A DNA stretch of 5,566 bases from the NCBI GenBank assembly GCA_016939345.1, contig JAFGHG010000129.1, positions 1 to 5,566 on the forward strand. The letters are read 5' to 3'. How positions within the stretch are numbered: position 1 is the first letter of the stretch; each line of letters starts with the position of its first letter. The notes beneath the pieces are model-generated. The model made no database searches. It worked only from the letters and a program-made list of their open reading frames with translations, and was not told the DNA's origin. The position numbers and the translations under genes were made by a program. This DNA is from Candidatus Omnitrophota bacterium. GTDB lineage: Bacteria > Omnitrophota > Gorgyraeia > Duberdicusellales > 4484-171. Below are positions 1-5,410 of the stretch, piece after piece.

Positions 1-248
1 ACAGTGATAAACAATGGGAGAAAAATTATTGCAGTAAATTTATGTATTTCAACCGGCTGAGAGTTGATGATTACCTGCACATACTTCAGAGTCTTAACCA
101 GGAGATAATAGGGGTTGAACCTGAAATAGATTATGATCTTCTTGAAGCTTTAAAATCAGACCGCATAGAGCTCGATAAAGCCTTTTTTTCAAAACCGCAC
201 GAAGTCCTGGCCACAATATGCTCATGGATAATAAGCCGCAAGCCCTAA
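1..248 (+). CDS. C-terminal fragment of a probable class I SAM-dependent methyltransferase (5' end outside window)
   Basis: The reading frame is open from the left edge (first whole codon at position 3) to the TAA at 246-248, so about 81 residues of a longer protein are visible. The apparent ATG at 42 is internal: the same frame continues upstream without a stop, and residues before it (such as QWEKNY) look like ordinary protein. The pattern FNRLRVDDYLHIL, followed by an Ile/Val-rich strand, an acidic stretch, a 'LEAL' helix and a closing 'CSWIISRKP', resembles the C-terminal tail of many class I (Rossmann-fold) methyltransferases, where a 'yNRLR..DYL' motif precedes the last strands. The SAM-binding glycine motif would lie upstream and cannot be seen, so both the family and the substrate are inferred. 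The gene converges with the minus-strand gene ending at 264, leaving 15 bases between stop codons. No neighbour indicates its role. Confidence 0.55.
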   Translation, partial: SDKQWEKNYCSKFMYFNRLRVDDYLHILQSLNQEIIGVEPEIDYDLLEALKSDRIELDKAFFSKPHEVLATICSWIISRKP

Positions 249-263
249 GCCGGCGGCAGTTTT

Positions 264-1130
264 TTATCTCCTGATTATTAATGGTTTTTGATAATCCATG
301 CCTGAATTGTAATATCCATTGAAATCAGCGAGAATAAAGTAAAATTGTCCTGGGTAGGATTTAGCCAATTCTTTGATTTTTCTTTTAATCAAAGAGGCGT
401 AAGCAAGGTGTTGGCTTGGGCTGCTGTATACCGTGGCTAAGTTTTCAGCAGTTTTGGTATTGATATGCTCTTTGGTCAAATCAAGAATTTTTTTGAAATT
501 TCCCTGTTTGTGGTGATAGAGTTCTACGTCGATTTCATTTATTGTATTGGGAACCAGCTTTAAGATTTCTTCAAGGTCAGAGATAAAAGGCATGAAAGGT
601 CCTATATGGATGCGTAGATCAATCCCGGCATCTTTAATGCGGCTTATGGTATTTAGCCTTTCTTCAAGAGAAGATGATTTTTTTTCAAATATGTTAATTA
701 AAACCTGTTTAGAAAAATTCAAAGTAAAGTAGATTTTATTTTTATTATTCTTTTTGATAAGGCCCAGATAATTTCTTATCAGATGAGATTTAGTTAAAAT
801 TGTATAAGGAATGCTGTGGCTGTTCAGTATGGAAAGTATCTGTTCTGTTATCTTATATTCTTCTTCTTTATACTGAAAGCATTCTGTGGTAGAGCCGATA
901 AGGACTCTTTCGGGCTTCTTAAAGCGTAATTCTTTTTTAAGGATTTCAGGGGCATTAGTCTTTATCGAAAGAGTATTTCCAAAGTCATCCCCATTGATGT
1001 TTTTATTTTTCTGGCAGTAGCAGTAAGCACAGGAGAATTCACATCCCCGATAAGGATTTATGACAAAATCGCCAAGGTTTATCTGGGTATTAGATAATAC
1101 TTTTTGGGTGGGTGTTTCTTTGATCTTCAT
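264..1130 (-). CDS. SPL-like (COG1533/SplB-type) radical SAM protein
   Basis: This 288-residue protein has the hallmark N-terminal motif NPYRGCEFSCAYCYCQ (residues 25-40). Its CxxxCxxC (C30, C34, C37) would bind the 4Fe-4S cluster that cleaves SAM. The 'NPYRGC' lead-in is typical of the spore photoproduct lyase-like family (COG1533). Later segments fit a radical SAM barrel of this family: GSTTECFQYKEEE (79-91, where relatives often have a 'TDpYqP.E' motif), TILTKS, 'RLNTISRIKDAGIDLRIHIG' and PFMPFISD. The length is normal for COG1533 but shorter than true spore photoproduct lyase. Two extra cysteines, C39 and C84, are the only non-cluster ones. The start codon lies one base after the stop of the upstream radical SAM gene and has no Shine-Dalgarno site, so translation is probably coupled. 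The gene is rich in Lys and Asn and has about 35% GC by hand count. The family is confident. The reaction is unknown, and DNA repair should not be assumed. Confidence 0.85.
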   Translation of the reverse strand: MKIKETPTQKVLSNTQINLGDFVINPYRGCEFSCAYCYCQKNKNINGDDFGNTLSIKTNAPEILKKELRFKKPERVLIGSTTECFQYKEEEYKITEQILSILNSHSIPYTILTKSHLIRNYLGLIKKNNKNKIYFTLNFSKQVLINIFEKKSSSLEERLNTISRIKDAGIDLRIHIGPFMPFISDLEEILKLVPNTINEIDVELYHHKQGNFKKILDLTKEHINTKTAENLATVYSSPSQHLAYASLIKRKIKELAKSYPGQFYFILADFNGYYNSGMDYQKPLIIRR

Positions 1131-1131
1131 A

Positions 1132-2409
1132 TTAATAAATCAAATTATTTATATATTTCTTGGTGTGTTTTATTCTTTCTTTTTCAAGGACTTTCAGAAT
1201 TTTTTTTACCCGGTTAATGCCTTCGGCAGCGGGATATTTTTTTTCTGGGAACCGGCCTAAATAATCGGTAAAAGGGTTAACCTGAGCTATCTTGGGTATA
1301 ATTTCTTTATTTTTTACAATAAATTTTTTGGTTTCCTTGAATTCTTCCTTGCCTTCCTCAGGGTAGCCCAAAATTAAACTGACTTCAAAATTGAGGCCGG
1401 CTTTTTTTAATACTTTAAAGAAGGCAACTGCTTCTTGGAGGCTGAAGCCTTTATTCATAGCTTTTAAGATTTTATCGCAGCCGCTTTCCAGGCCGATAAA
1501 AAGGTTAAAACAGCCGCTTTTTTTCAGCAGCCCGGCCAATTCCAGCGGCAGCTTCTTTTTTATCCTCATTTGGGCTTCCCAATTTATTCTTAGATCTTTT
1601 TTAAGGAGCGAGCTGCAGAATTCATACAGCCAGTCTTCATTATAATTAATAAGGGAATCCATAAATACAAAATTATTGGTTCTGGATTTTTTTTTCAATT
1701 GAATAATCTGTTCAACTAAATAACCTGGTGAATGAAAGCGGAATTTTTTATATAAAAGCCTTTCGCTGCAGAAAGAGCATTGATTGGGGCAGCCTCTTGA
1801 AGAAAGAAGGGGTAAAGTATGGGAGTAGGAATTCAAATCAAAAGAAGCGAAGTCATAAAAAGGTAGGTCATCCAAGCATTCTGTTTCCATGAACCGGTGT
1901 ATTCTGTTTTTAACGCCGTTGGCTATTTCCAGAAAGGCAAGTTCGCCTTCGCCTATCACCCAGCTGTATTCTTTGTTTAAGGAGCTTTGTTTATCCAGGA
2001 TAAATGCCTGTGGACCGCCGATTATAATCTGTTTTTTAGGATAGGCAGCTCTTATCTCTTGGGCCAAAGATAAGCTGAAATGCGTGTTTCTTTTAAGTAT
2101 TGAAAGCCCTATACAGTCAAAATTCCCTATTTCCATGATCAATTTTTTAAAAAAAACAGTATGTTTTTTCAAGGATTCTCGAAAAAGGTTTTTCTCAAAA
2201 TCTTCATCCAGTTTCAGCCAAGTTCCGGGAGATATTCTGCTTAAGCTGAAAATCTTATTATTCAGATCATTTACCATTGTCTTAACGCCTTTACTTTGAA
2301 GAAAAGCTTTAAGGTATACTAAGGACAGAGGAGGGGTTTTAAGCCAGAAAGGCGGACAATTTATTATATAGACTGAACAGCTCATTCTTGTATAATATTT
2401 GGGGTTCAT
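1132..2409 (-). CDS. B12-binding-domain-type radical SAM protein, substrate unknown
   Basis: A 425-residue two-domain protein. Residues about 12-160 look like the cobalamin-binding (Rossmann) domain found in front of many radical SAM enzymes: 'IINCPPFWLKTPPLSLVYL', 'KGVKTMVNDLN', 'DCIGLSIL', 'IIIGGPQA' (128-135) and GEGE (153-156). The radical SAM domain starts near 200 with SSRGCPNQCSFCSERLLY, giving cluster ligands C207, C211 and C214. It continues with NWEAQMR, 'LFIGLESG' (303-310) and 'VSLILGYPEEG' (343-353). The cobalamin-ligand motif DxHxxG is not seen at the expected place (VNDLNNK, 46-52), so B12 may be bound without a His ligand or not at all. The ATG at 2407-2409 is preferred over the internal Met9 because AGGTG lies four bases upstream, while nothing similar precedes Met9. 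It is the first gene of a two-gene unit with the SPL-like gene and is divergent from hemW. Radical SAM membership is confident. The product is unknown: methylation, ring chemistry and RNA modification all remain possible. Confidence 0.85.
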   Translation of the reverse strand: MNPKYYTRMSCSVYIINCPPFWLKTPPLSLVYLKAFLQSKGVKTMVNDLNNKIFSLSRISPGTWLKLDEDFEKNLFRESLKKHTVFFKKLIMEIGNFDCIGLSILKRNTHFSLSLAQEIRAAYPKKQIIIGGPQAFILDKQSSLNKEYSWVIGEGELAFLEIANGVKNRIHRFMETECLDDLPFYDFASFDLNSYSHTLPLLSSRGCPNQCSFCSERLLYKKFRFHSPGYLVEQIIQLKKKSRTNNFVFMDSLINYNEDWLYEFCSSLLKKDLRINWEAQMRIKKKLPLELAGLLKKSGCFNLFIGLESGCDKILKAMNKGFSLQEAVAFFKVLKKAGLNFEVSLILGYPEEGKEEFKETKKFIVKNKEIIPKIAQVNPFTDYLGRFPEKKYPAAEGINRVKKILKVLEKERIKHTKKYINNLIY

Positions 2410-2466
2410 TATACACCTAAAATCATGAATGAAAAAATACTTGTTTAGTGCCTTTAGCCTATTCTA
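2410..2466. promoter_or_regulatory. Divergent intergenic region between the radical SAM pair and hemW
   Basis: These 57 AT-rich bases separate two divergently transcribed genes and should hold, or lie between, both promoters. TATAAT hexamers occur just inside each flanking coding region: plus strand 2391-2396, pointing toward hemW, and minus strand 2478-2483, pointing toward the radical SAM pair. Each is directly preceded by TG but lacks the one-base gap of a true extended -10. Neither has a good -35 at 17 bases. The assignment is by position and weak motif only. No operator-like palindrome is evident. Confidence 0.25.
2414..2418 (-). promoter_or_regulatory. Shine-Dalgarno site of the B12-type radical SAM gene
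   Basis: On the minus strand AGGTG stands four bases before the ATG at 2409-2407. It matches the 3' half of the consensus AGGAGGTG, for which this spacing is normal. It supports the upstream start over the Met codon nine residues in. It is the only convincing ribosome binding site in front of any gene in this window. Confidence 0.5.
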
Positions 2467-3591
2467 ATGCCTAATTCATTATACATTCATATTCCTTTTT
2501 GCCGCAGCAAGTGCTCATACTGCGATTTTTACAGTATAGCTTTCGATGAAAAACTTGCTGCTTATTATCTGGATACCATTATTAATCAGATAGCTAATCT
2601 CGATGAGAGGCTGGACACAGTTTTTATCGGAGGAGGCACACCTACAGTTATCGGAAAAAAATTAATGGAAAAACTGCTTCTATCTTTGAAGGATAAGTTA
2701 TCCGGGGATTACGAATTTACCGTTGAAGCGAACCCTGAAAGTTTCGACAAAGATATGGCCAGGTTGTTAAAAATGCATAAGGTTAACAGAATAAGCCTGG
2801 GTTTACAGTCTCTTTGTTCTGTTAAACTGAAAAAACTGGGGAGAGTCCATTCAGTTGCTCAAGGGTTGCGATCTCTTGATTTGGCCATAAATTCAGGTTT
2901 TAACAATGTAAACGCTGATTTCATTTTTGGAATCTGGGGAGAGGACCTGGTTTCGTGGAAAAAAGAACTGGAAGAAATCGCAAAGCTTGCCTTAACCCAT
3001 ATTTCCTGTTACAGCCTAAGCTATGAAAAAGGGACAAGGCTTTTTAAATCTGCACAAAAACAAAAGATCATGCCTTCAGATGAGTCAGATGTTTCAAAGA
3101 TGTTAAGATACGCGATTGATTATTTGCCTTCTAAGGGCTTTGAGCATTATGAAGTATCAAATTATGCAAAAGATGGATTTTGCTGCCGTCATAATCTGAA
3201 TTACTGGGATAATAACTCTTACCGGGCTTTTGGGGCATCGGCCACCTATTATATAGGAGGCATAAGAGGTAAATATACTTCTTCTATATCAGATTATATA
3301 CAAAACTACGCCCAGGCCGGAATAATTCCGGCTAAAGAGGAGAAACTTAGCAAAAAAAAATTTGCCAGCGAAACAGCAGCTTTAAAAATCAGGACAAAAA
3401 GAGGTATAGATTTGCGCTGGTATAAAGATAAGACTGGTTATGAGCTTTGGGAATTTTACAAGGAAGCTTTCAGGGAATTAGGCAAGAAGCGGCTTATAAA
3501 GATAAAAAAAGATAAATACAGGCGGGCAAATGTTTCGTTGACCAAAAGGGGTTTTCTATTTGCCGATGAGGTGTCGAGTTCTTTTTTCTGA
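2467..3591 (+). CDS. hemW: HemW, radical SAM family heme chaperone
   Basis: A 374-residue protein of typical HemW length, formerly annotated as an oxygen-independent coproporphyrinogen III oxidase-like protein. The N-terminus LYIHIPFCRSKCSYCDF gives CxxxCxxC (C12, C16, C19). It is followed by D20-F21, where true HemN has a fourth cysteine, which favours HemW over HemN. Further family landmarks are GGGTPT (55-60), the EANPE strand (87-91), RISLGLQS (108-115), LGRVH (124-128), SCYSLSYEKGT (180-190), YEVSNYA (228-234) and the HemW signature HNLNYW (242-247), then FGASA. The C-terminal 90 residues match the HemN_C-type domain. HemW binds heme and is thought to deliver it to apo-enzymes such as respiratory cytochromes. 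The start is anchored by homology because HemW proteins begin just before 'YIHIPFC', yet no Shine-Dalgarno site precedes it. The usual 'GLPGQ'-like loop reads GIWGE (155-159). It stands alone on this strand, between the divergent radical SAM pair and the LPS operon. Confidence 0.93.
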   Translation: MPNSLYIHIPFCRSKCSYCDFYSIAFDEKLAAYYLDTIINQIANLDERLDTVFIGGGTPTVIGKKLMEKLLLSLKDKLSGDYEFTVEANPESFDKDMARLLKMHKVNRISLGLQSLCSVKLKKLGRVHSVAQGLRSLDLAINSGFNNVNADFIFGIWGEDLVSWKKELEEIAKLALTHISCYSLSYEKGTRLFKSAQKQKIMPSDESDVSKMLRYAIDYLPSKGFEHYEVSNYAKDGFCCRHNLNYWDNNSYRAFGASATYYIGGIRGKYTSSISDYIQNYAQAGIIPAKEEKLSKKKFASETAALKIRTKRGIDLRWYKDKTGYELWEFYKEAFRELGKKRLIKIKKDKYRRANVSLTKRGFLFADEVSSSFF

Positions 3592-3636
3592 AAAAGCCCC
3601 ACAGCCCCTTTTTATCCTAGATTTTTTTGATTACAA

Positions 3637-3645
3637 TGGTATAAT
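3637..3645 (+). promoter_or_regulatory. Extended -10 promoter for the LPS sugar operon
   Basis: TGGTATAAT is a perfect extended -10 (TGnTATAAT) in the 87-base gap between hemW and the heptose kinase gene. No -35 resembling TTGACA is found at 16-18 bases, which is tolerated for extended -10 promoters of the housekeeping sigma factor. Transcription would start near 3652 and give a leader of about 27 bases before the ATG at 3679. That leader contains AGGG at 3660-3663, 15 bases from the ATG, which is too far for a normal ribosome binding site. No clear terminator for hemW is seen upstream, so read-through from hemW is also possible. Confidence 0.5.
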
Positions 3646-3678
3646 TATTTTCTCCCCTCAGGGTCTTTATTTTAATAT

Positions 3679-4662
3679 ATGAAGATAAATAAAAAAAAGC
3701 TGAAGTCAATAATATCTTCTTTTTACCGCAAGAATATTCTTGTGGTCGGAGATCTTATCCTTGACCACCATATTTCAGGAAGAGCCGAGAGAATTTCTCC
3801 TGAAGCTCCGGTTCCTGTAGTCTGGGCCAATAAAGAGAGCTTTTCTCCCGGAGGGGCAGCCAATGTCGGATTGAACATCAGGGCTCTTGGCGCAAAGGTC
3901 AGTATCTGCGGAGTGATCGGAAGCGACCATTTCGGCAGCAAACTTTTTTCTCATATTAAAGATAACAAGATTTCTTCCCAGATAATAGTCAGGGACTTAA
4001 GCCGGCCGACTACATTAAAAACCAGGATAATTGCCAATAATCAACAGCTGGTCAGGGTGGATTGGGAATCGGTTGAGCCACTTTCAGCGAAAACAAACAA
4101 AATGCTTCTTGATAAGGTAAGAAGGCATATAGATGATTTCGATGCAGTTATAGTCGAGGATTATGGCAAGGGTGTAATAAATCCCTCCATTGTCGAAGAG
4201 CTGGTCGAACTCTGTAAAGCAAGGAAAAAAATAATTACAGTCGATCCTAAAGAGGAGCATTTTGACTACTATGAAAACGTTACTTCTCTTACCCCTAATC
4301 TGAAGGAAGCTCAGTCAGCGGTTAATTATAAGATCCGCAGTAAAGACGAAATACCTTTGTTGGGCAAGATGATAAAGGAGCGCCTTAACCCTGACTCTTT
4401 GCTTATAACTTTAGGTGAAGACGGCATGATGCTCTTCGTAGAAGACAAATCGTATCATATTCCCACCGCAGCCCTTGAAGTTTATGATGTAACCGGGGCC
4501 GGAGATACTGTTATATCTGCTTTTACCCTGTCTTTATGCTGTCAGGCAAAATATCAGGATGCAGCGATGATAGCTAATTTTGCTGCCGGGATAGTTGTGG
4601 GAAAATTAGGAGCTTCTACTGCCAGCAAGAAAGAACTCTTTAATATAATCGATGAAAACTAA
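3679..4662 (+). CDS. hldA: D-glycero-beta-D-manno-heptose-7-phosphate kinase, stand-alone kinase domain (HldA/RfaE1 type)
   Basis: A PfkB/ribokinase-family sugar kinase of 327 residues. It matches the N-terminal half of bifunctional HldE (RfaE), which phosphorylates heptose 7-phosphate at O-1 with ATP on the way to ADP-L-glycero-D-manno-heptose. Diagnostic blocks are VVGDLILDHHISGRAERISP (22-41) followed by EAPVPVV (42-48), GGAANV (58-63), KTRIIANNQQLVRVDWE, EDYGKGV (160-166), VDPK (188-191), TPNLKEA (205-211), TLGEDGM and the PfkB signature DVTGAGDT. That signature begins at D270, and D276 is the expected catalytic base. The protein ends where the kinase domain ends. The cytidylyltransferase half of HldE is absent, so adenylylation needs a separate HldC-type enzyme not seen here. 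The last 11 bases overlap kdsB, indicating an operon with translational coupling. Because the adjacent genes make Kdo, an inner-core LPS role is well supported. Confidence 0.88.
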   Translation: MKINKKKLKSIISSFYRKNILVVGDLILDHHISGRAERISPEAPVPVVWANKESFSPGGAANVGLNIRALGAKVSICGVIGSDHFGSKLFSHIKDNKISSQIIVRDLSRPTTLKTRIIANNQQLVRVDWESVEPLSAKTNKMLLDKVRRHIDDFDAVIVEDYGKGVINPSIVEELVELCKARKKIITVDPKEEHFDYYENVTSLTPNLKEAQSAVNYKIRSKDEIPLLGKMIKERLNPDSLLITLGEDGMMLFVEDKSYHIPTAALEVYDVTGAGDTVISAFTLSLCCQAKYQDAAMIANFAAGIVVGKLGASTASKKELFNIIDEN

Positions 4663-5392
4663 TTCAAACGTTATCGGAGTCATACCTGCGAGGTTTGCTT
4701 CAACAAGGCTGCCTCAAAAGCTCTTGCGTTTTATAGCCGGAAAGACCCTTTTACAGTGGACCTGGGAGAAAGCCAAAAGCGCAAGGCTCCTTGATGAGCT
4801 TATTATAGCCTGTGATCATTCAGAAATAGAGGAAGCAGCAAAGAGCTTCGGAGCCAGGGCAGTCCATACTTCCGTAAAACACCTTTCCGGAACTGACCGG
4901 ATAGCTGAGGCTGTCAGGGATATCGATGCAAAAATAATAATCAATATTCAGGCTGATGAGCCTTTGATGCATCCGGCAGTCATCGACATGCTGGTTCAGG
5001 AACTTTTATCAGAACCTCAGGTTGTCATGGCTACCGCTAAAGTCAAGATCAAAAACCGGGATGATATTGATAACCCAAATGTGGTAAAGGTTGTTTGCGA
5101 TAAAGATGATAATGCACTTTATTTTTCCCGATATCCAATTCCTTACTTTCGCCAGCATACATCAGAAGATACCTATTATAAACATCTGGGTATTTATGCT
5201 TATACTAAGGATTTTCTTTTTACCTTCAAAAACCTTCCCGCATCAAGCTTGGAGAAAGCTGAAAAGCTTGAGCAGTTAAGAGCACTTGAAGCTGGCTATA
5301 AGATAAAGGTGCTCGGGACTCAATTTGATTCCTGCGGCGTAGATACTCAAGAAGATTTGGAAAAAGTTGAAAGAATTCTTCAAAAAAAATAA
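4652..5392 (+). CDS. kdsB: 3-deoxy-manno-octulosonate cytidylyltransferase (CMP-Kdo synthetase)
   Basis: A cytosolic nucleotidyltransferase of 246 residues, the normal KdsB length, that activates Kdo with CTP to CMP-Kdo for transfer to lipid A. The N-terminal nucleotide-binding block VIPARFASTRLPQKLL (10-25) is characteristic. It is followed by HLSGTDRIAEAV (77-88), NIQADEPL (98-105), the 'YFSRYPIPYFR' block, YKHLGIYAY, LEQLRALEAGYKIKV and CGVDTQEDLEKV. The metal-binding aspartates expected from the family are D102 and D231. Two positions depart from common KdsB sequences: QADEP in place of QGDEP, and IACDH (52-56) in place of the usual 'VATDD'. The ATG lies inside the end of the kinase gene in the overlap ATGAAAACTAA, with no Shine-Dalgarno site, so translation is probably coupled. 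The gene ends in a run of eight A (5382-5389) just before TAA. The kdsA gene follows after 18 bases. Confidence 0.93.
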   Translation: MKTNSNVIGVIPARFASTRLPQKLLRFIAGKTLLQWTWEKAKSARLLDELIIACDHSEIEEAAKSFGARAVHTSVKHLSGTDRIAEAVRDIDAKIIINIQADEPLMHPAVIDMLVQELLSEPQVVMATAKVKIKNRDDIDNPNVVKVVCDKDDNALYFSRYPIPYFRQHTSEDTYYKHLGIYAYTKDFLFTFKNLPASSLEKAEKLEQLRALEAGYKIKVLGTQFDSCGVDTQEDLEKVERILQKK

Positions 5393-5410
5393 ACGTCTAT
5401 AAGTTTTATC

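Noticed and set aside
249..266. Possible terminator between the converging methyltransferase and SPL-like genes (GCCGGCGGC followed by six T)
   Set aside because: The GC-rich part gives only a 3-bp stem with a 3-base loop, so it does not qualify as an intrinsic hairpin, although the T run is suggestive.
264..1130. True spore photoproduct lyase (splB) for DNA repair in spores
   Set aside because: The motif family matches, but the protein is shorter than true SPL, the donor cysteine is not at the same spacing, and the neighbouring LPS genes argue against a spore-forming Firmicute.
1060..1260. Plus-strand open frame that would encode a hydrophobic, Phe-rich protein
   Set aside because: It lies antisense over the junction of the two radical SAM genes. 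Its Phe and Ile richness is the mirror of Lys and Asn codons on the coding strand. It is a shadow frame.
2467..3591. Oxygen-independent coproporphyrinogen III oxidase (hemN)
   Set aside because: The cluster motif is CxxxCxxC followed by Asp-Phe, without HemN's fourth cysteine, and the HNxxYW signature of HemW is present.
264..3591. A RiPP-type (peptide-modifying) cluster suggested by three adjacent radical SAM genes
   Set aside because: No short precursor-like gene, peptidase or transporter is present. Neither protein shows a SPASM-like Cys-rich C-terminus, and hemW is a housekeeping gene on the other strand.
3544..3613. Possible hemW terminator: AAAAGGGG (3544-3551) with CCCCTTTT (3605-3612), and AAAAAG/CTTTTT around the stop
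   Set aside because: The 8-bp pairing encloses a 53-base loop, and the local AAAAAG/CTTTTT stem is AT-only apart from one pair. The stop-proximal GCCCC-ACA-GCCCC is a direct repeat, not an inverted one.
3723..3941. Minus-strand open frame inside the heptose kinase gene
   Set aside because: It is fully antisense to a well-conserved kinase domain and resembles no protein family, so it is a shadow frame.
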